DNA of 64,000 nt from an uncultured Psychroserpens sp. (lineage in GTDB: Bacteria; Bacteroidota; Bacteroidia; Flavobacteriales; Flavobacteriaceae), in assembly GCF_947492715.1 (NCBI RefSeq), contig NZ_CANLNS010000001.1, positions 1,116,001-1,180,000 of the forward strand, written 5' to 3'. Shown here one piece after another: positions 1 through 8,650 of the stretch; position 1 is the stretch's first letter; each line of letters starts with the position of its first letter. Made by a program: the position numbers and the translations under genes. Under the pieces are notes generated by a model. That model ran no database searches. It was not told the origin of the DNA and saw only the letters and a list, made by a program, of their open reading frames with translations.

Positions 1-101
1 AAAGAAAACTTTGTTTTTAATTCAGAAGATGTTCCTGTTACAATGCCTTTATATTCAACAATTTTAAAACCTTCAATAGAATTTGTTGTGGTTAGAATCA
101 T
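1..101 (-). CDS. YbjQ/UPF0145 family protein, N-terminal part (runs off the window)
   Basis: On the minus strand an ATG at 99-101 opens a frame that stays open to the window edge. It encodes about 33 residues beginning MILTTTNSIEGFKIVEYKGI. This opening, with threonines followed by IEG-KIVEY-GIVTG, is typical of the YbjQ (UPF0145) family of small pentameric proteins, sometimes called heavy-metal-binding domain proteins, whose role is not settled. Only the N-terminus is present. The following RNase R gene is on the same strand but ends before this one begins, so this gene lies downstream of rnr. Confidence 0.6.
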   Translation of the reverse strand, partial: MILTTTNSIEGFKIVEYKGIVTGTSSELKTKFS

Positions 102-180
102 AATTATATCTTTTTTAATTGGTAGTTGTTTTTTCTGAAATGTTACAACACAAAATTATGAGATAATTACATATAAGTAT

Positions 181-2370
181 TTACGAGTTTTCACCAGGTT
201 TGCCGATAAGCGTAAAATCTAAGTGTTTTTTAACAAGATCTGTGTTCTTAACTTTTACTACAACCTCATCACCAAGCTGATACATGGTTTTTGAATTTTT
301 ACCTATAAGTGCATAGTGATCTTCATCAAATTCGTAATGATCATCAGTCATATCTCGCGTACTTACCATACCTTCACACTTATTAGAAATAATTTCTACA
401 TAAATTCCCCAATCTGTCACTCCAGAAATAACACCTACAAATTCTTCATCCTTATGATCTTCCATAAAACGGATTTGCATGTATTTGATAGAATCTCTTT
501 CAGCCTTAGTTGCTAGATTTTCCATAGTACTCGAGTGGTTACACTTATCTTCATAAATGTCTTCACTAACCGATTTTCCACCATCTAAATAATGTTGTAA
601 TAAGCGATGTGCCATAACATCTGGATAACGACGAATTGGTGACGTAAAGTGACTATAATAATCAAACGCTAATCCATAGTGGCCAATGTTATGTGTAGTG
701 TACTCTGCTTTACTCATAGATCTAATAGTTAAAGTATCTACAAGGTTTTGCTCTTTTTTACCATTTACATCTTTCAATAAATTATTTAAACTATTAGAGA
801 TGCTTTTTCGGTCTTTAAAATTGAGTTTATAACCAAAACGACCTACAACATTTTGCAATGCTGCTAATTTACTATCGTCTGGTTCATCATGTACACGATA
901 CACAAATGTTTTCTTTTGTTTTCCGATAAATTCGGCCACTTTTTTATTAGCTAGTAACATAAACTCTTCAATGAGTTTATTAGCATCTTTACTCGTTTTA
1001 AAATACACACCAACTGGATTTGCATCCTCATCTAAATTGAATTTAACCTCAACTTTATCAAACGAAATAGCTCCTGTACTCATACGCTTTCGACGCATGA
1101 TTTTAGCTAATTCATCTAGTTTTAAAACAGCATCAGCAATAGCTTGATCTGCTTGATACGTCTTACCTGTTAAAGACACGTCTTTAGGTATTGTATTTGA
1201 TTTCGTTTCTATAATTGATTCTGCTTCTTCATAAGCAAAACGTGCATCAGAATACGTAACTGTTCTACCAAACCATTGGTCTTTAATTTCGGCTTTATCA
1301 TTCATTTTAAACACTGCAGAAAACGTATACTTCTCTTCATGTGGTCTAAGTGAACAAGCTCCATTTGATAATATTTCAGGAAGCATTGGTACCACACGAT
1401 CAACCAGATATACCGATGTGGCGCGTTCGTAAGCCTCATCATCTAAAACCGTACCTTCTTGTAAATAATGCGACACATCTGCAATGTGAATACCTATTTC
1501 AAACAAACCATCGTCTAAAACTGTAAAGGATAAAGCATCATCAAAGTCTTTCGCATCTTTAGGATCTATTGTAAAGGTTAAATCTTTACGCATGTCACGA
1601 CGTTTTGCGATTTCTTCTTTTGTAATTGATGTATCTAAGGTATTTGCATATGCTTCGACTTCATGAGGAAACTCGTAAGGTAAACCATACTCTGCAAGAA
1701 TGGAGTGAATTTCTGTATTATGCTCGCCAGGTTTTCCTAAAACTTTTAAGACTCTTCCGTATGGAGAATCGGCTTTTTCTGGCCAATCTTCTAAAGTTAC
1801 TAATACCTTATCGCCTTCTTCAGCTTTATTAGTTTTATTAATTGGAACAAAAATATCGGTATGCATTTTATTTCCATCTGGAATTACAAAAGCATAGTTT
1901 TTATGGATTTGTATGACACCTACATATTCGGTTTTTGCACGCTTTACAATACTGGTAACTTCACCTTCTATCTTACCACGTTTTCTTCGTTTGTAAGCAT
2001 AAAATTCTACTTCATCGCCATCTAAGGCCTTATTCATATTATTGGAAGCAATAAAGATATCTTCATCAAAATCATCGCTAATAATATAACCAGATCCTCG
2101 AGAAGCCATATCCATAATTCCTATATGATACTCGGTATTAATAATAGCTTTATACTTGCCCCGATCTATTTGTTCAATCTCTTGTTTAGCGGCAAGTTTG
2201 GCTAGAGTTTTTATAATTTGATTTCTACTACTAGCATCATTAACACCAAGTTTAGCAGCAATTTGTTTATAATTAAAGGATTGGTTTCTATCTTTTTTTA
2301 AAATACTAAGAATTGTATTTGTAAGGTTTGAAATCCCTTTTTTGGATTTCCTTTTTTTCTTTTTTGTCAT
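181..2370 (-). CDS. rnr: Ribonuclease R
   Basis: A 3'-5' exoribonuclease that degrades structured RNA. The 729-residue product has the family order. A lysine-rich N-terminus leads into a winged-helix segment (about 20-75). OB/cold-shock domains follow, then the RNB catalytic domain (about 255-590) with the acidic metal site DPKDAKDFDDALS and the conserved HFTSPIRRYPDVMAHRLL stretch, and finally an S1 domain near 640-720. Length and the N-terminal helix-turn-helix favour RNase R over RNase II. It is transcribed away from a short intergenic region that separates it from the upstream secreted protein gene, and appears to be a single gene. Confidence 0.95.
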   Translation of the reverse strand: MTKKKKRKSKKGISNLTNTILSILKKDRNQSFNYKQIAAKLGVNDASSRNQIIKTLAKLAAKQEIEQIDRGKYKAIINTEYHIGIMDMASRGSGYIISDDFDEDIFIASNNMNKALDGDEVEFYAYKRRKRGKIEGEVTSIVKRAKTEYVGVIQIHKNYAFVIPDGNKMHTDIFVPINKTNKAEEGDKVLVTLEDWPEKADSPYGRVLKVLGKPGEHNTEIHSILAEYGLPYEFPHEVEAYANTLDTSITKEEIAKRRDMRKDLTFTIDPKDAKDFDDALSFTVLDDGLFEIGIHIADVSHYLQEGTVLDDEAYERATSVYLVDRVVPMLPEILSNGACSLRPHEEKYTFSAVFKMNDKAEIKDQWFGRTVTYSDARFAYEEAESIIETKSNTIPKDVSLTGKTYQADQAIADAVLKLDELAKIMRRKRMSTGAISFDKVEVKFNLDEDANPVGVYFKTSKDANKLIEEFMLLANKKVAEFIGKQKKTFVYRVHDEPDDSKLAALQNVVGRFGYKLNFKDRKSISNSLNNLLKDVNGKKEQNLVDTLTIRSMSKAEYTTHNIGHYGLAFDYYSHFTSPIRRYPDVMAHRLLQHYLDGGKSVSEDIYEDKCNHSSTMENLATKAERDSIKYMQIRFMEDHKDEEFVGVISGVTDWGIYVEIISNKCEGMVSTRDMTDDHYEFDEDHYALIGKNSKTMYQLGDEVVVKVKNTDLVKKHLDFTLIGKPGENS

Positions 2371-2516
2371 TATAATTTGTAATCATTTTCATTTCCTAAA
2401 AGTGTTAGGAATTCAGTCTTTAAAAAACTTAATATAAGGAGGAGTGAAGATATTAAGTTTGTGCAAATCTACGGTTTAATTTTTTAATCGTGTTTAGAGA
2501 CTGTTAAATTAATGAA

Positions 2517-2543
2517 AAAGACCTGTAAATTTTACAGGTCTTT
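2517..2543 (-). terminator. Hairpin terminator of the secreted FG-GAP-like gene
   Basis: Two 13-base arms (2517-2529 and 2531-2543, core GACCTGTAAA / TTTACAGGTC) form a near-perfect hairpin. On the minus strand it is followed by a short T run, and it sits 25 bases past the stop of the 2569-4053 gene. The position and T run support an intrinsic terminator. Confidence 0.75.
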
Positions 2544-2568
2544 CTTTGATTGTATTAAAGGTTTAAAG

Positions 2569-4053
2569 TTATTCTTTTATAAGTTTTTTAGATGTTTTTC
2601 CTTTGTTGGTTAAAACTTCAACAATGTAAGTTCCGGGTGTCAAGGTTGACGTGTCTACTATAGGTTTTTCGGAAATCAACACCTCTTGACCTAAGGTATT
2701 ATAAACAGATACTTTTTTTAATTGAACCGAAGCATCTAACTGGATTGTGAATTGGTTTTTAGCTGGGTTTGGGTATAATTTAAATGGATATAATTCAAAA
2801 TCTTCAGTATTTAAAATTAGATTTAAATCAAAAACTCTTACATGTCCTGATCCAGAGCCAGAATCATCATTTTCGGTAGCTCCAACAGCTAAAATACTAC
2901 CATTTGAAACCAACATAAGCGCGCTTCCTGAGAGATCGCCATCTGCTTCACCATAAATATCTTGTCCGATTTGTGTCCAATTATTATTTATAAATCTATA
3001 AATACTTGTACTACCTGTATTTAGAACATTTCCATTTATGTCATTTCCTGGAGCACCTACAGCTAAAACATTACCATTTAAAGCTAAACTTATATCAGCA
3101 CCAAAAAAATTAAAATCAGATGCGCCATTTAAATTTTGACCTATTTGAATCCAATTATTAGTTTGATTTTCATAAATACTTACTTGACCGGATTGTATAC
3201 TAACTGAATTACTTTCAGGCGCACCAATAGCTACTCTAGAGCCGTCTGAAGACAAACTTACGCTACTACCAAAAATATCACCAGAAGCTATACCATCAAT
3301 ATCATTACCAACCTGCACCCAAGTATCTACCTGATCATATTGATATACTCTTACGTGTCCAACAAAATTATTATTTGAAGGCGCGCCAATAGCCACAATT
3401 GTGCCATCTGAGGACAAACTTATACTACTACCTGATAAATCACCAGAAGCTTCACCATTAATATCATTTCCTATTTGAACCCAAGCATCAATTCCATTGT
3501 ATTGATACACCTTTACATGCCCAGAATTATTTCCATTATTATCGTTACCTCTGCCACCAATAGCAATTATTTGGCCATTAGACGAGATTTTTACACTGCT
3601 ACCAAATTCATCAAATTGAGCTTCGCCATTAAGATTTTGACCCATTTGCACCCAAGTATCAATGCTATTATATTGATACACTTTTACATGACCAGAACTA
3701 CTTCCATTAACATTATTACTTTGAGCAGCTATAGCTACGATTAAACCATTAGACGATAAGCTCACACTATTTCCTGATAAATCGCCAGAAACTTCACCAT
3801 TAATGTCATTTCCTATTTGAGTCCAAACACCAGCTTGATTTTCATAGATACGAACATGGCCAGATAAACTACCATTTCCGTCATTTCTAGTAGCTCCAAT
3901 AGCTAAAAAATTACCATTTGAAGACAAACTAACACTATCTCCAGAGCGATCAAATTCTGCTTCACCATCAATATCTCCACCAATTTGAACTTGTCCAAAA
4001 ATTAAAAATGGACATAGTAAAAAGAAAAGAAATTTAATAATATTCATAACCAC
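2569..4053 (-). CDS. Secreted beta-propeller-like protein with type IX secretion sorting domain
   Basis: The 494-residue product has an N-terminal signal peptide (hydrophobic stretch ending near FGQVQIG). Seven or so tandem repeats of about 55 residues follow, each with the pattern IG-DI-GEA-GD-SG-SVSLSSNG--(V/L)AIGA-----G-VR-Y. These resemble FG-GAP/propeller repeats of marine flavobacterial surface proteins. The last 75 residues (LYPNPAKNQFTI, VYNTLGQEV, LTPGTYIVEV, KKLIKE) form a type A T9SS C-terminal sorting domain. The protein is therefore likely exported across both membranes and attached to the cell surface or released. The ligand is unknown. The DNA repeats are diverged enough that no recent expansion is obvious. 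Confidence 0.85.
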   Translation of the reverse strand: MVMNIIKFLFFLLCPFLIFGQVQIGGDIDGEAEFDRSGDSVSLSSNGNFLAIGATRNDGNGSLSGHVRIYENQAGVWTQIGNDINGEVSGDLSGNSVSLSSNGLIVAIAAQSNNVNGSSSGHVKVYQYNSIDTWVQMGQNLNGEAQFDEFGSSVKISSNGQIIAIGGRGNDNNGNNSGHVKVYQYNGIDAWVQIGNDINGEASGDLSGSSISLSSDGTIVAIGAPSNNNFVGHVRVYQYDQVDTWVQVGNDIDGIASGDIFGSSVSLSSDGSRVAIGAPESNSVSIQSGQVSIYENQTNNWIQIGQNLNGASDFNFFGADISLALNGNVLAVGAPGNDINGNVLNTGSTSIYRFINNNWTQIGQDIYGEADGDLSGSALMLVSNGSILAVGATENDDSGSGSGHVRVFDLNLILNTEDFELYPFKLYPNPAKNQFTIQLDASVQLKKVSVYNTLGQEVLISEKPIVDTSTLTPGTYIVEVLTNKGKTSKKLIKE

Positions 4054-4657
4054 ACTATTTTCTTATAAAGGTAGAAAAGATTAACGACACTTTTTACTTA
4101 TCAACATATATATACATATCATCTTTTTTCTTTTAAAAATTTAAAAATAAAATGATGGTTATTATAGCTTGTTAATAGTTAGTATAACTTTTTTAAACTT
4201 TACTTTGATATATGACTTATCAGATTTATTGCATAAGTAATGAACACTAGTTCTTTTACTAAACTCCTTATTTTAAATAGAATTCATAGTTCTATTAACA
4301 ACTGTTCATAACCACTGTTGACAACTAAAATTTAATAAGTATTTATTATTTTAGTGTTGGTATCTTCTAAATACAATGCTCATAACTTGACTAAAAAAAA
4401 GGACTAACTTTTTAGGTTTTAATGTTTCAGTTTTTGCTTTAAAAAAAAGATGACACATACAAGAAAAAGTTTTACAATCTTACCAATAGATATTAACAAG
4501 TAATGAGGTATAAACACCTAAGAAGTTAACACGCTTGATTTTTAAAGATTAATAGTTACGATTCAAACTTATATATTATGAATAACTAACTTCATTATCC
4601 TTCGATTTATTTATAAGCAATTATTAACTTTAAGGTTTTAAACAACACCCTAAAATT
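4054..4657. other. 604-bp AT-rich intergenic region with DnaA-box-like 9-mers
   Basis: No open frame of note lies between the divergent secreted protein gene and rpiB. The DNA is very AT-rich. A TTATCAACA lies at 4098-4106. On the other strand three 9-mers resembling DnaA boxes are packed together: TATTAACAA at 4293-4301, TGTTCATAA at 4303-4311 and TGTTGACAA at 4316-4324. None matches the consensus TTATCCACA exactly, and dnaA is not nearby, so no origin is assigned. Promoters for both flanking genes must lie here, but I find no convincing TTG/TAnnTTTG pair. Confidence 0.4.
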
Positions 4658-5092
4658 ATGACCATTTCAATAGGTAACGATCACGCAGGAACCGAGTATA
4701 AACAAGCTATTGTAGCACATTTAGAAGCTAAAGGTTTTATGGTTAATAACTATGGTACAAACTCAAGTGATAGTGTAGATTATCCAGATTATGTACATCC
4801 CGTGGCTAATGATGTTGCTAATCAAAAAGTAGATTTCGGAATTTTAATCTGCGGAAGCGCTAATGGTGTAGCTATGACCGCAAATAAACATCAGAAAGTG
4901 AGAGCTGGTATTTGTTGGACCAAAGAAATCACTGAACTTACTAGACAACATAATAATGCTAATATTTGTTGTATTCCAGCACGTTTTACAGCATTACAAC
5001 AAGCCATACAAATTGTTGATACGTTTCTTAATACAGATTTTGAAGGTGGTCGTCATCAAAACCGTGTCAATAAAATTCCAGTATCTTGTTAA
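4658..5092 (+). CDS. rpiB: Ribose-5-phosphate isomerase B
   Basis: Interconverts ribose 5-phosphate and ribulose 5-phosphate in the pentose phosphate pathway. The 144-residue product starts TISIGNDHAG, with the conserved Asp-His that binds substrate. It carries the active-site cysteine in LICGSANGVAM (Cys65) and ends with the RHQNRV segment typical of RpiB/LacA proteins. The usual CGTGIG loop reads CGSANG here, as often seen in Bacteroidota. It is followed after 9 bases by the acetyltransferase gene, probably in one operon. Confidence 0.93.
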   Translation: MTISIGNDHAGTEYKQAIVAHLEAKGFMVNNYGTNSSDSVDYPDYVHPVANDVANQKVDFGILICGSANGVAMTANKHQKVRAGICWTKEITELTRQHNNANICCIPARFTALQQAIQIVDTFLNTDFEGGRHQNRVNKIPVSC

Positions 5093-5101
5093 TCTAAATT
5101 C

Positions 5102-5548
5102 ATGATAGAGATTACTGTAAAAACCTTCCAAGAGTTATCCACTCAAGAACTCTATGATATACTTCAATTACGAAGTGAAGTCTTTGTTGTAGAACAGGAT
5201 TGTGTATATCAGGATTTAGATGGTAAAGATCAAAATGCATTGCATGTCATTGGTTATAAAAACAGTAAGGTTGTTGCTTATACTAGAATTTTTAAACCAG
5301 GTGATTATTTTGAAAACGCTAGTATCGGTAGAGTAGTGGTTGATGCTAAAGAACGCACTCATAAGTATGGTTATGATATTATGGAAGCATCTATTAATGC
5401 CGTGAAATTAAAATATAATACATCTACAATAAAAATCTCGGCACAAGTGTATTTAACACGCTTTTATAATAGACTTGAATTTCAAGAAGTGGGAGAGGAG
5501 TACCTTGAAGATGGGATTCCACATATTGATATGATTTATAAAGCATAA
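5102..5548 (+). CDS. GNAT family N-acetyltransferase, ElaA-like
   Basis: The 148-residue product shows the ElaA hallmark LRSEVFVVEQDCVYQDLDGKD near residues 23-43. The acetyl-CoA-binding core follows (ASIGRVVVDAKERTHKYG, residues about 74-91), and the end (YNRLEFQEVGEEYLEDGIPHIDM) is typical of the family. It should transfer an acetyl group to an unknown amine. It lies 9 bases behind rpiB. Its 3' side abuts a broken glyoxalase-like gene in the same orientation, suggesting the operon was once one gene longer. Confidence 0.85.
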   Translation: MIEITVKTFQELSTQELYDILQLRSEVFVVEQDCVYQDLDGKDQNALHVIGYKNSKVVAYTRIFKPGDYFENASIGRVVVDAKERTHKYGYDIMEASINAVKLKYNTSTIKISAQVYLTRFYNRLEFQEVGEEYLEDGIPHIDMIYKA

Positions 5549-5553
5549 AATAA

Positions 5554-5722
5554 ATAGGATAGCACCACAGTTTATCGTTAAAGATGTTTTAGCTTCGGTT
5601 AAATTTTGTATCGATAAACTTGGCTTTAGTGTTAATTGGATACAGAATATGGAAATCGTGATTTTGAAATAGAAGATATTGACGGCTATATTTTATGTTT
5701 CGGAATGTCTATAGAAGACTAA
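5554..5722 (+). pseudogene. Remnant of a VOC/glyoxalase-bleomycin-resistance family gene
   Basis: One frame, with no start codon, reads RIAPQFIVKDVLASVKFCID followed by KLGFSVNW. This is the classic opening of a VOC-superfamily protein (paired beta strand and helix). It then runs into a stop. A second frame picks up at YGNRDFEIEDIDGYILCFG and ends at 5720-5722, matching the C-terminal FEI-D-DGY-L-FG motif of the same family. About 60 central residues of a normal 115-125-residue protein are missing. I infer an internal deletion with a frameshift. The stop overlaps the stop of the convergent OmpA gene. Confidence 0.7.
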
Positions 5723-6555
5723 TTACTCTCACCAACATAAGTGACTAAAATCTCAACACGACGATCAAATTTTGGTTCACCACCTAACGGAAATTTTCTG
5801 CGCATACCAACATATTTCATACGTTTTGTACTTACGCCTTTTTTAGCTAAATAATCATAAATATATTTTGCTCTGGCCACAGAAAGATTACGTTTTTTAG
5901 TTTTACGATCTATAGCATCTCTACTGTTTTGGGTACAACATACGTGGCCTTGAATTGTAAAATAAATATCTTCTCGTTCTACTAAGGCTTTTGCGATACT
6001 TTCTAATGTTGGTTTAGATTCAGGAAGTAATTTACTATAACCTGTTTTAAACAAAATGTTATCTAAAGTGAATTTATCACCTGCTTTTAATTCACCTTTA
6101 ATAATGTCTTCAACCTTTGGTTTTTCTTCTACAACTTTTTGAACTCTAGGCGGATTATAAGGTTGAACGATAATTTCAACTTTTCTATTAAGGCCTCTAA
6201 TTTTATGAATATCCTCTTCTTTAACTAATTTCAGTAGTATTTCTCCTTTACCATCAACGTTTGTAATGATAGATTCGTCAAACTCATTATTCGAAAAAAT
6301 AGTTTTTATAGAGTTAGCTCTATTTTGAGATAATACCATGTTGTATGAATCACTACCTCGATCGTCGGTGAATCCATAAATAGAGACTTTTTGAATATCT
6401 AAGGCTTCTATTTCCGATAAAAACAACAGTAATCGGTAATGTTCGGTAGGCGGAATATCATACTTATCGGTTTCAAAATATACCTCATGAGTCATTTCCT
6501 TTTGAGCACACAAAAGTTGAGTAAACATCAAGAATATGACGAGTATTTTCTTCAT
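5719..6555 (-). CDS. OmpA family protein with two OmpA-like domains
   Basis: A 278-residue protein with a signal peptide (KKILVIFLMFTQLLCAQ). The first OmpA-like module (about 25-130) has the pattern YFETDKY, IYGFTDDRGSDSYNM-LS-NRA, LNRKVEI. The second (about 155-275) has ILFKTGYSKLLPES, IQGHVCC, LSVARAKYIYDYL, RRVEILV. Such domains bind peptidoglycan in the periplasm. There is no beta-barrel or lipobox, so it is probably periplasmic and soluble. The second domain has an unusual Cys-Cys pair in the GH-D position. It lies just downstream of the S41 protease gene, 67 bases apart. Confidence 0.82.
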   Translation of the reverse strand: MKKILVIFLMFTQLLCAQKEMTHEVYFETDKYDIPPTEHYRLLLFLSEIEALDIQKVSIYGFTDDRGSDSYNMVLSQNRANSIKTIFSNNEFDESIITNVDGKGEILLKLVKEEDIHKIRGLNRKVEIIVQPYNPPRVQKVVEEKPKVEDIIKGELKAGDKFTLDNILFKTGYSKLLPESKPTLESIAKALVEREDIYFTIQGHVCCTQNSRDAIDRKTKKRNLSVARAKYIYDYLAKKGVSTKRMKYVGMRRKFPLGGEPKFDRRVEILVTYVGESN

Positions 6556-6622
6556 TTTAATACCTTAATAGATAACTAAATATAATTTTTTTTAACGTTT
6601 TCATCAAATTTTTAAGTCAGTA

Positions 6623-8269
6623 TCAATCTAGATAACTCAAATAATTAGATGGGTTTTTTAATATTTCAACAGCTTTTTGAATTTCAAAATTATTGGCAAC
6701 ATAGTAGGTATATAAACCTTCACGATAGAAGTAACGCTTTACTATTTCATCAGAAAGCAGGGATAATAATTGTGTTTTATTGTCGTCAATTGCTTTGCTT
6801 TTATAACGATTTAAAGCCGAAATCAAATCAGTGTAATCTGCATTGATTTCTTCATTTAAGTACTCTTCTTTTGCCACTGAAAGTGCATTTGCAAAGGCTT
6901 TTTCTGTTTGTGTTTCAAAGTTAAAGTTATTAGCAGCTAAGAACTTTTTGAAATCATTAAAATCTGAATCCTTCAAACTAAAGTTATTCAAGTCTGTAAC
7001 ATCATGCGAATAATAATATGCCGTTGCATACTTAAAGATGAGGTTTTCGTCAATAATTGCCTTGGTAATCGTACTCAGTTTTGTAGCATCTAATTCTAAA
7101 TCAGGCTGTACACCTCCACCATCATAAACAGTACGTCCCTTTTTTGTTTTAAAGGCATTATAATTTTCTTGTTTTACTCTTGTTGCATTTCCATTTTCGT
7201 CACGATTCCAATAATCTAAAGCCTGAATACAGCGGCCAGAAGGTGTATAATATCTTGAAATGGTAATTTTCATTTGTGTACCATATGTGAGCTTCTTAGG
7301 TCGTTGAACAAGACCTTTCCCAAAACTACGTGCGCCAACTACAACAGCACGATCTAAATCCTGTAAAGCTCCAGAGACAATTTCACTAGCAGAAGCACTA
7401 CTACCATCAATAAGTACAACTAAAGGAATTTCTGTATCTATAGGTTCTTTTGAAGTGTAATAGGTTTTGTTATACTTTTTAACTTTAGATTTTGTGGTTA
7501 CAACAAGTTGATTTTTCGGCACAAAAATATTAGTAACATTTACAGCTTCACGCAATAATCCTCCTGGGTTTCCACGCAAATCTAAAATTAGTTTTTCGGC
7601 ACCTTGATTTTTTAAAGCACGTAATGCACTTATCGTTTCAGCAGATGTTTTTTCATTAAATTTTCTAAGTACTATATATCCAATATTATCATTAACCATC
7701 GAATAATGAGGCACAGCATGAATATCAACAGCCTCTCTTTTAATAGTTGCTGTTTCGGTTTTACCCTCTCTAAGATAGGTGACATTTACATTGGTTCCGG
7801 CTGCACCTTGAAGCAAGTTTCCGGCATCATCTTTAAAATCGGCAACTACAACATTATCAACTTTAATAATTTCGTCTCCAGCTTTGAGTCCAGCTTTGTC
7901 AGCAGCATAATCTTTATAAGGTTCTACGATCACCAACTTGTCTTTTAAAGTAAGCACGTTGGCTCCAATACCAGTATAATCGCCAGCATTATTTATTCTG
8001 GCAGATTCAACATCTTGTTCGTTATAATAGTTAGTATAAGGGTCCAAATCTTCAAGCATACTTTTAATCGCAGTATCCATAAGATCCCCAGGATTGGTTT
8101 CATCTACATAATTCATATTGAGCTCTTTAAAGAGCGTAGTGAAGATTTCTATTTGTTTAGCAATTTCAAAAAAATCGCTTTTGAAAGCGGTTCCACCAAA
8201 AAAAATAGTTAAAGCTAATAACGGAACGATTATCCGCCTGCGTAGTAGTTTTCTCATGATTTCCATCAT
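6623..8269 (-). CDS. S41 family C-terminal processing protease (CtpA/Prc-like)
   Basis: A 548-residue periplasmic serine protease. An N-terminal signal anchor (IIVPLLALTIFFGGTAF) precedes a PDZ domain around 95-185 (YTGIGANV, AGLKAGDEIIKVDN). The S41 catalytic core carries the nucleophile in DGSSASASEIVSGAL and the general-base lysine in SFGKGLVQ, followed by TPSGRCIQ and GGGVQPD. Such enzymes cut the C-termini of envelope proteins. Its start directly follows the rnpA stop (8270), and rnpA directly follows the S24 regulator, so the three genes form one tight operon. Confidence 0.92.
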   Translation of the reverse strand: MMEIMRKLLRRRIIVPLLALTIFFGGTAFKSDFFEIAKQIEIFTTLFKELNMNYVDETNPGDLMDTAIKSMLEDLDPYTNYYNEQDVESARINNAGDYTGIGANVLTLKDKLVIVEPYKDYAADKAGLKAGDEIIKVDNVVVADFKDDAGNLLQGAAGTNVNVTYLREGKTETATIKREAVDIHAVPHYSMVNDNIGYIVLRKFNEKTSAETISALRALKNQGAEKLILDLRGNPGGLLREAVNVTNIFVPKNQLVVTTKSKVKKYNKTYYTSKEPIDTEIPLVVLIDGSSASASEIVSGALQDLDRAVVVGARSFGKGLVQRPKKLTYGTQMKITISRYYTPSGRCIQALDYWNRDENGNATRVKQENYNAFKTKKGRTVYDGGGVQPDLELDATKLSTITKAIIDENLIFKYATAYYYSHDVTDLNNFSLKDSDFNDFKKFLAANNFNFETQTEKAFANALSVAKEEYLNEEINADYTDLISALNRYKSKAIDDNKTQLLSLLSDEIVKRYFYREGLYTYYVANNFEIQKAVEILKNPSNYLSYLD

Positions 8270-8650
8270 TTATTGTTGGGATACTTTTTTAGAAAAAGCA
8301 TCTAAAAGTTGTTTCATTTTTGAGTTTACAGAATCAAAATCTGTACCATCCTTACCAATGTACAAAATCATTAACGCATAAGACGATAAAATGTTGTTAA
8401 AATACTCTGCTTTATTAAGACGATAGGCTTCTCTAAGTAAGCGCTTAATTTGGTTTCTATCTACAGCATTTTTAAAATGACGTTTGCTTACAGAAACTCC
8501 AGTTTTAAATTGAACGCCCTCCTCATCGAAGCTGGCTTTTAAATAGACTAGGCGCAATGGGTAAGTGACCATCGATTGTCCTTCGGAAAAGAGCTCTTCG
8601 ATTAATTTTTTGCTTTTCAGCTTTTCTTTATTAGAATAAGAAAGCGACAT
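8270..8650 (-). CDS. rnpA: Ribonuclease P protein component
   Basis: Protein subunit of RNase P, which matures tRNA 5' ends together with the RNA subunit. The 126-residue product contains the signature GVSVSKRHFKNAVDRNQIKR followed by LLREAYRLNK, and an N-terminal region typical of Bacteroidota RnpA (KEKLKSKKLIEELFSEGQS). It is not next to rpmH or dnaA as in many other bacteria. Instead it is sandwiched without gaps between an S24 repressor-like gene and an S41 protease gene. Confidence 0.93.
   Translation of the reverse strand: MSLSYSNKEKLKSKKLIEELFSEGQSMVTYPLRLVYLKASFDEEGVQFKTGVSVSKRHFKNAVDRNQIKRLLREAYRLNKAEYFNNILSSYALMILYIGKDGTDFDSVNSKMKQLLDAFSKKVSQQ

Noticed and set aside
2569-4053. Recent DNA-level repeat expansion in the propeller-like gene
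   Set aside because: The repeats are clear at protein level but diverged in DNA, so they look like an old repeat fold and not a recent tandem duplication.
8270-8650. Chromosome origin near rnpA
   Set aside because: rnpA is not beside rpmH or dnaA here, and no DnaA-box cluster or long AT-rich gene-free region adjoins it.
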